From contig CAJNDS010002137.1 of NCBI GenBank assembly GCA_905221605.1, forward strand, positions 268,231-332,230: a DNA stretch of 64,000 nt. The letters run 5' to 3'. Under the pieces are notes generated by a model. That model was not told where the DNA came from and searched no databases. It was given only the letters and a program-made list of their open reading frames with translations. Of this stretch, positions 12,110 through 21,761 are shown piece by piece. The stretch comes from Symbiodinium natans (taxonomy: Eukaryota > Sar > Dinophyceae > Suessiales > Symbiodiniaceae). Numbering within the stretch: position 1 is the first letter of the stretch; each line of letters opens with the position of its first letter. Both the position numbers and the translations under genes were made by a program.

Positions 12110-12242
12110 TTAGGGTTTAGGGTTTAGGGTTTAGGGTTTAGGGTTTAGGGTTTAGGGTTTAGGGTTTCGGGTTTAGGGTTTAGGGTTTAGGGTTTAGGGT
12201 TTAGGGTTTAGGGTTTAGGGTTTAGGGTTTAGGGTTTAGGGT
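12110..12242 (+). repeat. Long TTTAGGG array
   Basis: About 18 consecutive TTTAGGG units with a single TTTCGGG variant, one of the longest near-pure tracts in the window. Its length and purity suggest recent expansion. Confidence 0.95.
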
Positions 12243-12455
12243 TGCCCGATAGCGACAAGAGGATGAGGTGGAGCAGATGAAGTGCTTTCCTTCGGGCCTG
12301 TCCTGGCCTCCCGGCCCCTTCTTCGAATCTCCTTACTTCTTCTACCTTCTGCTTCTTTGCCTTAGCTAGGATTTAGGGGCTTCCGAATCTTCATCTACGG
12401 CTAAGGTTTTTGGATGTTTTGGGGCCCTTCAGGGCGTCATTCGTGTCATTCGTTT

Positions 12456-12601
12456 AAAGAGCCCAATGCCCCTTAATGAAGGAATAGACCTGAGTTGAGA
12501 AAGAGATTCTTCACATGACTTAAGGTGTATTCCTTAATTCATATAAGGATCCTTGGTGTGAGTGAAGGTCTATTCCTTAATTCACGGGCATTGGGCTCTT
12601 T
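12456..12601. mobile_element. MITE-like element, about 35-bp terminal inverted repeats
   Basis: The left end AAAGAGCCCAATGCCC, followed by AAGGAATAGACC, is mirrored at the right end by GGTCTATTCCTT and GGGCATTGGGCTCTTT. Only a few bases differ over about 35. The 146-bp element has no open frame. It is a non-autonomous TIR element or introner candidate; I could not define a target duplication. Confidence 0.65.
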
Positions 12602-12634
12602 GGGCTTGACCCTCTACTTGCACCCTTGTTGAGC

Positions 12635-12850
12635 CCCCAGGGGCTGGGGGGGGGGGGGGGGGTGAACCCCTAGGGTGTAGGGTTTAGGGTGTAGGGTTTA
12701 GGGTTTAGGGTTTAGGGTGACTTGAACCGTACCCGGGCGCAGCCAACAACGAGCATCGGGGGCTTGGGGGGGGGGGGGGGGGGTTTGAACCCCTAGGGTT
12801 TAGGGTTTAGGGTGTAGGGTTTAGGGTTTAGGGTTTAGGGTTTAGGGTTA
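12635..12850. repeat. Tandem duplication with long G tracts
   Basis: A segment made of a G run of about 20, then GAACCCCTAGGGT, then TTTAGGG-type units occurs twice (near 12640-12715 and 12760-12850). Both copies keep the G tract, which could form G-quadruplex structure or reflect polymerase slippage. Confidence 0.7.
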
Positions 12851-13521
12851 AGGCTTAGGGCCCCCAAAACCCTCAACAGGGTAGGGCTTCCGGTTTAGGG
12901 TTTCGGGTTAGGGTTTAGGGGCCCCCCAACACCCTCACAGTGCCGAGGCGCGGATCAGCCCTCCCACTCAGCAAGCAGTGGACCTGGTGACTGGTCTGTT
13001 TAAGGTTTAGGGTTTAGGGTTAAGGGCAGTTCCATGGTCCTTCAATATGGGCCCTTAGATGGAGGAAACTTATATGCCCCTGATTTTGCTTATGAGACAC
13101 AAGGGCCCATCCCTTTAGATTTAAAGGAAGGTCGATAGCTGGGCTCGTGAGCTTTTGGGTAGGGTTTAGGGTTTAGGGTTAGGGGTCTAAGGTTTAGGGT
13201 TTAGGGTTTGCAGTAGACCTCTGGCCCTCTAAGTCCCCACCATTGGGCATGACAGGGTGCCAGAAGCCCGGTTGCCATATCCGGAAAACCCCAAACCCAC
13301 TTCCTGCCTCGAGCCCTTCCACGCCGAAATGCAAATCCTACAAGTACCCTGCGCACGTCAATTGCGCGAGCTGAGGATCCCAAATTCGGTAACAGCTCCC
13401 CCTGCCCTTCCGCACGCCCCCTACTGAGCGCCGAGCGGCCCAGGAATAACAAAAGCCCCGACAATCCGAAACATCACAACGTCGAGCACCCCACATTATC
13501 CCACATTCCACATCATCATAC

Positions 13522-13638
13522 TTACCCAGAGTGTCCATGTGTAGTACTATTATGGAAATAGGCACCCCAAAACCATACTAAATAGGGTTTTTGGGTACCT
13601 AATTCCATAATGGTACTACAAATGGACCCTCTGGGTTA
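13522..13638. mobile_element. Foldback element, nearly whole-length inverted repeat
   Basis: TTACCCAGAGTGTCCATG at the left and CATTTGTAGTACC-type complement at the right pair along roughly 50 bases per arm with few mismatches: GTAGTAC with GTACTAC, CCATAAT with ATTATGG, and GGGTACC with GGCACCC. It is 117 bp with no coding capacity, and differs in sequence from the 12456-12601 element. Confidence 0.65.
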
Positions 13639-14139
13639 CATCTTGAGCCACGCGCCGCAACCGGTCCAGGGTGCGGGTATAGGCGTAAAGGGTCTACCTG
13701 TAGTCTCCCTTGTAGTTCCTTGTTGTGGCTAACCAAACTCTCTATTCTAGGGTCCTAAACCAAATTCTCTATCACAGGGTCCTGACCTTGAAGCCGGGTA
13801 ACCAAAAACGGAACCACCATGGAGACTACTATTCCAGGGTCCTATAGAAAACCTTGAAGCCAGCTAACCAAAAGAGGAACTACACTTGGCTGCACTTAGT
13901 AGGGTAGCTAGAAACTAAATTTTAGCAGCCATATTAAGAAACCCAATAAGCCCAAAAAGGCTAAGGATAAAAATATACAGTAAAGCACCAGAGTACCATG
14001 GAGACTACCACTACAGGGTCCGATATAGAACCTTAAAGGCCTAAACCCTAAACCCTTTTTTAACCCTAAACCCTAAACCCTAAACCCTAAACCCTAAACC
14101 CTAAACCCTAAACCCAACAGAAAGAAACTACAAAGGAGA

Positions 14140-14217
14140 CGATAGGCCGGCTCTGAGCCCGCGCGCCGTTACCAAGCGATCTGCTGGCGCGTCGGAAAAG
14201 TCTGGCCAAGTCAAGGT
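14140..14217 (-). CDS. Candidate TPR-like exon
   Basis: After the acceptor CATTAG|C the minus strand reads HLDLARLFRRASRSLGNGAR, like a TPR second helix. The entry phase (AG|C CAC) matches the stronger exon at 39140-39211. It is flanked by CCCTAAA (left) and TTTAGGG (right) arrays. Confidence 0.3.
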
Positions 14218-16472
14218 GGCTAATGAAGGGTTTAGGGTTTAGGGTTTAGGGTTTAGGGTTTAGGGTTTAGGGTTTTAGGGTTTAGGCTTTAGGGTTTAGG
14301 GTTGAGGGCCAAACTTAAGGATTAGGGTTTAGGGCCCAGGTAATTCTTGGGTTGTGGGGTCTGTCGCAGTCATGTATGTATACACATAGAGGAAGGCAAA
14401 GAGTGAGACGGCACCTTCAACAGCATACTGAGAAGCCCAAAACCTTGCCAGAACCTGTTTAGGGTTTGGGGTTTGGGGTTTAGGGTTTAAGGTTTGGGTC
14501 GCGCATGGCTCTGATGGGAACACTGACGTCGGAATTTGCAGGGGCCTGTGCTGGCGGCGGAACGTGAGGCCAAGAGCAACAAGCTTTCCTGCACTGGAGG
14601 CTGGAATGCTGTAAAGGGTTTAGGCTTTCGGGTTTAGGGTGAGTGTTTGACTAAAAGGTTGAATGAAAGAGATCCTGAACTCTGCTGGTCGAATCAAATC
14701 GCGAGAGAGAGAGAGAGAGGGTTGGGAAAGACGGGGATAGCCTTGAAGCGGTTTGAGGTATAAACACTGGGGGGGGGCAGATTTAGGGTTTCGGGCCACT
14801 TTGCCTCAACACCAACGGAGAACACCAAACTGAGAAGAAGAAGAAGAAGAAACGTGACCTAAACCCTAAACCCTAAACCCTAAACCCTAAACCCTACACC
14901 CTAAACCCTAAACCCTAAACCCTAAACCCTACACTAGGGTCCCTTGAGTCCTGCATGAAATTCGTGGCGTTGGGATCTCCGTTGACAGCCAGGAGCTCGT
15001 GGACGAACGATCCTCGCAAAGGACCAAGGGTGCCAACTTGTGACTCGGGGGAGGAACAGGAAATAACTGTTAGAAGCTTATTGTATTGAAATAAGAAGAA
15101 GAATAGTAAACATATATATATATATATGTATATTCGGCATTGTTATATTGACTATAAGAAGAAGAATAGTAAAAATGTGAGGTCAAAACTATCAAAACCC
15201 CTCTTGCGGCTGGGCTTGTGTTGCGCCGAGCCGTGCAATCTCAAAGCCCTGCACCCGGTAACCTGGGTTCAGCGTTGGGTTACCCTCGCACCCTAAACCC
15301 TTTTTGAACGAGTTCTCTCTCACCCTAAACCCTAAACCCTAAACCTTAAGCCCTAAACCCTAAACATCGGGTAGGGTTTGGGGTTTGCGGCCGAGCCTGC
15401 CGCGGGAAGCTCCACGAGCCTGGCTCCACATATCTGGTCCAAGGAGTCTAAGGGTTTAGGGTTTAGGGTTTGGGGTTTAGGGTTTGGGGTTTAGGGTTTC
15501 GGACTTGGGGCTAGGGTTTAAGGCCTGAGGCTCAGGAGTCTAAGGGTGTTGTTTTTCCAAATGCCTAGCAGCGTCGCAAACACACTGCAGGGATTGAGAG
15601 TGGGCTTTGGGTTTGGGCTTTGGGCTTTGGGGTTTGGTTTGGGGTTTGGGGATTAGACTTTTAGGGTTCAGGGGTTAGGGTTCGGGGTTTAGGGCTTTAA
15701 GCCCTCTTCGTTTCTGTTGAAGGGGTCTGGGGTATGGAAATTGAATTAGGGTACAGTCAGAGGCCTACACCCTCGACCCGAAAAGGCGGGCCGAAGCCAT
15801 CAATGCACACGGCCCTGCCTCGCCAATCCCGCAATCTTCAACCCCAAGCCCAAAATCTCAACCCTGTTTGGAGGTTCATTGGAACTTATAACCCCCATTA
15901 TAGCTGTACTTATAAGCCCCCCTAAGTCCTCTTAGACTTTTCATTGGGGCTATGCAGTTACCTCCAAGTGTAGGTCCTTAACTTGAGAACAAGGCGATCT
16001 CTAAAACACATAAGGGGAAGCCCTAAACCCTAAGCCCTAAACCCTAAACCCTAAACCCTAAATCCTATAAAATACATAAAGGGAAGAATGCATCTAGAAG
16101 GAGCGAACAGATCATCCTTGGAACGTTGGCTAGGTGGCCTTAAGGTAAGGCCGCGTCTCCACGGGGCTTAGCTAAAAGCAGGTTGGTTCAACTCCAGGGT
16201 TTAGGGTTTAGGGTTTGGGGTTTAGGGTTTAGGGTTTAGGGCGAAGGGAGAGGTGTATTCAAGCCGCACCATGTTGTGCAGAGAAGACCCTAAAGTGCCC
16301 TAAGCCCTGAACACATGACAACCAGCACTCCATTCCACCTTCCTTCCGAGCTGTATGGGGGAGGATACCCTAAACCCTAAACCCTAAACCGCCGATCTTA
16401 GGCGCGCAACCTCTGATGCAAACCTTGAACCCCATTAACTCGTAAACCCAAACCCCGAATAATCCTCACAGA

Positions 16473-16526
16473 TATGTATATATATATATATATATATGCA
16501 TATACATATATATATATATATATATA
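16473..16526. repeat. AT dinucleotide microsatellite
   Basis: TATATATA runs broken by TGCATATACA in the middle, giving an almost perfectly self-complementary tract of about 54 bp. It lies next to AACATATGCATAACA-type repeats. Confidence 0.85.
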
Positions 16527-17441
16527 CAATATGCATAACATATGCATAACAGAATATCATAATACTAGTAGTAGTGATCCTTATTAAGCCCCGAAGATTT
16601 CTTCCGTGTCTGGGGCCCCGCGCTTTACAAGCAAGCAGTCGACGTTGCCCTCAACCCGAACAGGTCGCCGGGTGTTTTCAAAGGCTTTGGGGAGGGGGAA
16701 GAAGGGGGGGGGGGGGGGGGGTGGGTTCGGGTGAACACGTTTAGGGCTCCCCTTTGACGGTTTAGGGTTTAGGGGTTGGGGTTTAGGGCTTAGGGCCTAG
16801 GGCTCAGGGCTCAGGGCTTAGAGCTTAGGGCTTAGGGCTCAGGGCTTAGGGCTTAGGGCGTAGCGCTTAGGGTTTAGGGCCCCGTTGAGAGCAAACTAGG
16901 GGCACGTGGGCTTTCGTTTGGGTTTAGGACCGGCTTCTGGTTCTTGTTAGGGGGGTTTCGGTTTTTTGGGGGCTCAGGGGCTTTTTGCAGGGTTTGGGTT
17001 TTGGGGCTTTTTAGGGCTTCCGCGGGCTGTTAGGGCCGAATCCGGTTCCTTAGGGATTTTCGGGTGTACGATTCCATGACCGTGGGGGCTTGTTAGGGTT
17101 TGGGTTTGGGGTTTAGGGGTCTCTCTCCCTCCCTCTCTGGGCCCCACTCAAAAAGACCCGGAAGCCTCTGCAGGACTAAAAGGTTTAGGGTTTAGGGTTT
17201 GGGGTTTGGGGTTTAGGGTTCCGGGTTTCGGGAATCTGCTAATAAGCGGAAAGAGGTTGCAACCGGGGAAGGAAATTAGGCAGCCAGGTCCCTCATATCC
17301 CCCACCATCCCCCCCCCTAGAAATCCGGCCCTCATTGCAAGAAGGGGATATGGGTTCCAGGGTGTACAACTCTAAACCCGAAACCCTGAACCTCTCTTAC
17401 ATATATACAGAGATTTAAAAAATGTTGGGGAGTTCCTGGGC

Positions 17442-17660
17442 AAGGTCGCCGTTTTACTGGGCAAGGTCAGTTCGGCCAACAAAATGGACCTTGCCCAGTA
17501 AAACGGCGACCTTCGGGGCCGAAGGTAGCATTTTTACTGGGCAGGGGGGGGTGCCCGAAGGTCGCCGTTTTGCTGGGCAAGGTCGCTGTTTTACTGGGCA
17601 AGGTCGCAAGGTCGCCGTTTTACTGGGCAAGGTCGCCGTGCTACTGGGCAAGGTGGTTTT
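17442..17660. repeat. 21-23-bp repeat cluster with perfect 27-bp inverted pair
   Basis: AAGGTCGCCGTTTTACTGGG occurs about five times in this stretch. Positions 17442-17468 and 17487-17513 are exact 27-base complements around an 18-base loop. The remaining copies between 17556 and 17655 are direct and slightly diverged. The open frames through it are repeat-driven, not genes. Confidence 0.8.
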
Positions 17661-17857
17661 ATGGTTCAGGCCCTACTGTGGGCTGGCTTTAGGGTTCAGG
17701 CCCCACTCTGGTTCAGGGCCGACTCTGGACTGGCTTTAGGGTTCAGGGCCGACCCCCACATCGCAAACCCTGCAACGATGAAGTGCTGCCTCTTATCTCC
17801 GTTTAGGGTTTAGGGTTTAGGGTTTAGGGTTTAGGGTTTAGGGCTTCCCGGCTACAA

Positions 17858-17925
17858 GGCATCGATCGAACCTGCCTCGATCTTAAGCTGCGTTGCCACG
17901 GCAGCCAAGTCCTCACCGCAGGCCG
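17858..17925 (-). CDS. Candidate TPR-like exon (weak)
   Basis: After GCGGTGAG|G the minus strand reads DLAAVATQLKIEAGSIDAL and then stops at TAG. The pattern fits a first TPR helix. The TTTAGGG array here is on the left, against the usual polarity, which lowers confidence. Confidence 0.2.
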
Positions 17926-18129
17926 GCCCCTTTGCGCAAGGCTTGGGGCGTTTAAGAGCTTACCAGGGATTACCAGGGGCGGTTTTATGGGTTTATGAGA
18001 GCCGGGTTTATAAAAGGCTTTTAAGGGTTTTGAAGGGTTTAAGGTTTTAGGTTGAGGATTCTGGGGTTTTGTTTGGGGGTCTGTCTGTTCGATTCTGCTA
18101 TCTCATGTCCTCTCTGCTGGGACCTCACT

Positions 18130-18425
18130 CCCCTCTCCCTGATCACACCACTTTCTCCCTCTCTGCCTCTCTCCCTCTTTGCCTCGCTGCCTCTCTGCCC
18201 CTCTGCCTCTCTCTCTCGCTCTCTCCCTTTCTCCCCTTCTCTCCCCTTCTCTCTCCTTCTCTCTCCTTCTCTCTCCCGCTCTCTCTCCTGCTCTCACTCC
18301 TTCTCTCTCTCCTTCTCCCTCTCCTTCTCTCTCTTCTGCTCTCTCTGTCTCTCCTCTTCTCTCTCCTTCTCCTTCCTTCTCTCTCGTTCGCTCTCTCTCT
18401 ATCTCTCTCTCTCTCTGTCTTTATG
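18130..18425. repeat. CT-rich low-complexity tract
   Basis: About 300 bp of TCTCTCC, CTTCTC and CTCTGC units, almost free of A and G on the + strand. The long Ser/Leu or Arg/Glu frames through it are compositional artefacts. A purine/pyrimidine mirror tract of this kind can form triplex DNA. Confidence 0.9.
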
Positions 18426-18540
18426 GCTTCGAGTCTTGCCACAGACCCGAACCCCCCAATCTCACGACCCTAAACTGGGTTTAAAGGGTTTTCCCTTTTC
18501 GGGCTTGTAAGGTTTAGGGTCCCCCCTCCCCCCTCCCCTT

Positions 18541-18611
18541 GCTGTGGCGCGCCAGGAGTTGGCTCAGCAATGCAGTGTCCGCGGAACTGCTTGAATCCTT
18601 GGCTTCGGGGG
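18541..18611 (-). CDS. Candidate TPR-like exon (weak)
   Basis: The minus strand reads open with SADTALLSQLLARHSKG, reminiscent of a first TPR helix. TTTAGGG-type repeats lie on the right. Splice sites are uncertain. Confidence 0.2.
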
Positions 18612-20333
18612 TTTTTAGGGGTTTAGGGTTTAGGGTTTAGGGGTTTAGGGGTTTAGGGTTTAGGGCTGAAGGTTTACCCTAAACCCTAAACTTAGGGTTT
18701 AGGGCTGCTGAGAAAAGAGCGTTTCCCTAAACCCTAAACCTGAATCCCGGCCTGTACCCCGGAGCCAAGTTGTCAAGGGGGTGTTGGCTTCTGCTTTGTG
18801 GCAACAGTGTTTGGCCAAAGCAGATTCAGCGCGTCACCGGTTAGAACACGTTAACGAACTGACGGCACAAAACTTAACAGCACAAAACGCCCTACATTTA
18901 ACAAACGTCGTGTTCTCCCCGCCCCCTCCTAAACCCCAAACCCTAAGCCCTAAGCCCTAAACCCCCTCCCCCTCCCTCGCCCCCCCCAAACGAGAACTTC
19001 TTTTCGCTCGCGCGTGCTGGAGCCAGTGGTTTACCCGTGTTTGGAGCCAAAGTGAAACGGCGCACCTCTCCCTGCCAGCAGCTTGTTTAGGGTTTAGGGT
19101 TTAGGGTTTAGGGTTTAGGGTTTAGGGTTTAGGGTTTAGGGTTTAGGGTTTAGGGTTTAGGGTTTAGGGTTGCCAGCAGCTGCTAGCAAGCCGAATTCCA
19201 CGGAGTGGCGTGTGTGTTGGAATGGGTCCCCCTGTTTCTGGAAAGCAAGCGAACTCAGGTATGACCCCACACTAGCTCTACACCCTAGACCCCGCCAAGC
19301 CTCTCAGACTTACCCTAAACCCTAAACCCTAAACCCTAAACCCTAAACCCTAAACCCCAAGACCCTGGCGGCTGTGACGTTTCCAGAAATGCGGGGCATG
19401 CCACCCGGAACAGCCTGTTCTCCGTGAGCCCCGGGACTCAGGGCCCAAGGGAGCGCTTTCTCAGGATTCGTTCAGGGGTTTAGGGAGGGTTTAGGGTTTG
19501 GGGGTTTGGGGTTTAGGGTTTAGGGTTTAGGGCTAGGGTTTAGGGTTTAAACCTGGGGCCTGTGCAGCCCCAAGCCCTCAACCCACATGCAACTCGGGTT
19601 TGAGGTTTAGGGCTTAGGAGTCCCTAAACCCTAAACCCTAAACCCTAAACCCTAAACCCTAAACCCTAAACCCTAAACCCTAAACCCTCTGAAGCCCGTG
19701 GTTCTGAGGCCTTGAACGCACGAGGGTGGGGTGTTCTTCTTAGTAGCTGAGTTCATCGGCACGAAACAAGAGTGTGCACTTTCAGTTCTATAGGAGAGTA
19801 TAGCCAACCCTAAACCCTAAACCCTAAACCCTAAACCCTAAACCCTAAACCCTAAACCCTAAACCCTAAACCCTAGCAGCGCAAAGTGAACTCGCTCAGC
19901 TACTAGGTCTTTATCGAGAGGTGATAAGGACTTGAGAGGGCCACGGCGAGTTCAGCGCTCCCCCTGCCATTAAACTTGGTGGGGTTTAGGGTTTAGGGTT
20001 TAGGGTTTAGGGGTTTAGGGTTTAGGGTTTAGGGCTTAGGGTTTTAGGGTTTTAGGGTTTAGGGTTTAGGGTTTAGGGTTTAGGGTTTAGGGTTTAGGGT
20101 TTAGGGTTTAGGGTTTAGGGTTTAGGGTACGCTGCTGACCTTTCCAGTAGGTCAGGTTTGCGGGTCGGGGGCCCACGTTCATCATTCCGTTTTCGACATG
20201 TTGGTGCTGCAAGGTAAAACGGCCAACCAAATTCATAAGTGGACATCTTAAAGTCAATCCATCTGCAACTCACAGCCCGGAAGAAGACGAAAATCAATCC
20301 CAATACCAGCCAGAACCTAGAACTTCTGGGGTA

Positions 20334-20466
20334 AGGTTTAGGGTTTAGGGTTTAGGGTTTAGGGTTTAGGGTTTAGGGTTTAGGGTTTAGGGTTTAGGGT
20401 TTAGGGTTTAGGGTTTAGGGTTTAGGGTTTAGGGTTTAGGGTTTAGGGTTTAGGGTTTAGGGTTTA
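20334..20466 (+). repeat. Longest TTTAGGG array (about 18-19 units)
   Basis: About 130 bp of uninterrupted TTTAGGG, ending in TTTAAGG. It is the longest pure run seen in the window. Confidence 0.95.
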
Positions 20467-20596
20467 AGGTTAGGGTTTGTACAGCTCCTCACTGGAACTG
20501 CACAGATGATGGCTCCAGACCAATCGTCGCCCAAATGGGCGACCTCGGCGTCTCCGAACACGCCAGTCTCATGGCTTCTGCCTGCGGCAAGCAAAA

Positions 20597-20690
20597 CACC
20601 CTAAGCCCTAAGCCCTAAGCCCTAAGCCCTAAGCCCTAAGCCCTAAGCCCTGAGCCCTGAGCCCTGAGCCCTGAGCCTTAAGCCCGAAGC
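20597..20690. repeat. Variant heptamer block CCCTAAG then CCCTGAG
   Basis: About nine successive CCCTAAG units followed by about four CCCTGAG units. Local runs of single-base variants show that units are duplicated in place, not copied from telomere ends each time. Confidence 0.9.
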
Positions 20691-21117
20691 CCTAAGCCTC
20701 CAAAACCCTGAAAACCCTAAACCCTAAAAGCAATAAACCCTAAAAGCAACCCTAAACCCTAGACCCTAAACCCTAAGCCGCAGAAGCCTGGACGCCTTTT
20801 CGGTTTACCTCTCCGCCTCCCCTTCCCCCCCTTCCGCCCCCCCTAACTCCCTTATTGGATTCTTGGTAACCTACCAAAAAGTAGGTTCTTCATGTAAGGT
20901 CAGGACGACAACTGTGTGCAGAATGGCGCTTCAAGGATCTTGTGTTGGCAGGGCCTGCAGTTCCTGGTTTCGTCTTCTTGGCACACAGTACCCGGTTCAA
21001 GGCTGGGCTTCTTCATTGCCATGCGGTTTGACTGAGAACACAGAAGCACGAGACAGCATTCGACATACAATCCTGCATCAAAACCTTGGACGCAGGGCGC
21101 AGAACCTAAGCTCGCTC

Positions 21118-21118
<1 letters not shown>

Positions 21119-21154
<36 letters not shown>
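21119..21154. repeat. (CT)n microsatellite
   Basis: About 17 CT dinucleotides in a row, just outside the left end of the retroelement. No gene is seen in 20700-21315. Confidence 0.95.
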
Positions 21155-21157
<3 letters not shown>

Positions 21158-21315
21158 GCGTGTGTGACTTTTTATGACCATCTTGGCTGCTGGCTCGACA
21201 TTCGCAATGTCAGGCAAGCAGGCTCGCGAGAAAAACCAAAACAACTTTGTCTAAACACCTCCGAAATGCAAAGTCCTCTCAACCCTAAATCCTAAACCCT
21301 AAGCCCTAAACCCTA

Positions 21316-21320
21316 GACCT
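21316..21320. repeat. Target site duplication GACCT, left
   Basis: GACCT directly precedes the left LTR and is repeated directly after the right LTR (34996-35000). Five base pairs is the normal duplication for copia-type integrases. Its perfect state supports a single, recent insertion. Confidence 0.95.
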
Positions 21321-21466
21321 TATAGTTTGGGAAATCCACCAGTTGTTAACCGTTAAGCCATGAGCAGGGGCGCGCCTAACCTTTTTACTCAGAGGGCTTG
21401 AGCGTCACAGGTAAGTGCAACATACATGGAAGCAAAAGTGGAGGGAATGCACAGATATAAAATACA
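21321..21466 (-). repeat. 3' LTR
   Basis: 146 bp, base-for-base identical to 34850-34995. In sense orientation it begins TGTATTTTATATCTG and ends CCCAAACTATA, so its ends are TG...TA and not the usual TG...CA. It is very short for a 13.7-kb element. Confidence 0.95.
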
Positions 21467-21474
21467 CCCCCCTC
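21467..21474 (-). other. Polypurine tract (plus-strand primer)
   Basis: Sense GAGGGGGG lies immediately upstream of the 3' LTR, the expected place and composition for the tract that primes second-strand DNA synthesis in LTR retroelements. Confidence 0.85.
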
Positions 21475-21761
21475 GTTGAAGCGTGAGAATGCTGAAACGC
21501 AGTCAACGAATCCACGGCAGGCACTACGTGCTGCGTTTTGCTCCTCTACTGTATGTTCAAAGTGCGCTCACCCGAGTTTTAATTCAGGTTCAACGCCACA
21601 GATCACCGCGCACCAGCTTAAGAAATTTGAAGCGCTGGCGGGGATACAAAGGTGGCTCGTGCAAAACAGTGGTTCACTCAGCACCGACCTCAAAAGAAAG
21701 GAAAACAGAGCGTCACGGTCAAGATGCTAAGCTACTCCAGCAGAATTGCGGAACTCAGGAC

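Larger units (their letters stand above)
1..21315. repeat. Telomere-type heptamer-rich region with unique islands
   Basis: Dozens of short arrays of TTTAGGG or its complement CCCTAAA, from 2 to about 19 units, alternate with 60-400 bp of unique DNA. Orientation switches many times, so this is interstitial and not a chromosome end. Clear pure arrays lie near 721-790, 1479-1545, 4953-5007, 5555-5630, 8495-8566, 12110-12242, 14225-14275, 19085-19170, 19623-19687, 19806-19875 and 20334-20466. Degenerate units (TTTCGGG, TTTGGGG, TTCAGGG, CTTAGGG) surround them. Stretches without a separate entry, such as 2540-4900, 8570-9500, 12250-12450, 12950-13500, 15040-16470 and 18700-20300, hold only such repeats and unique DNA that I do not recognise. 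Confidence 0.9.

Noticed and set aside
18052-18510. Long Ser/Leu-rich and Arg/Glu-rich frames
   Set aside because: They come from a CT-rich low-complexity tract and are open in several frames at once.
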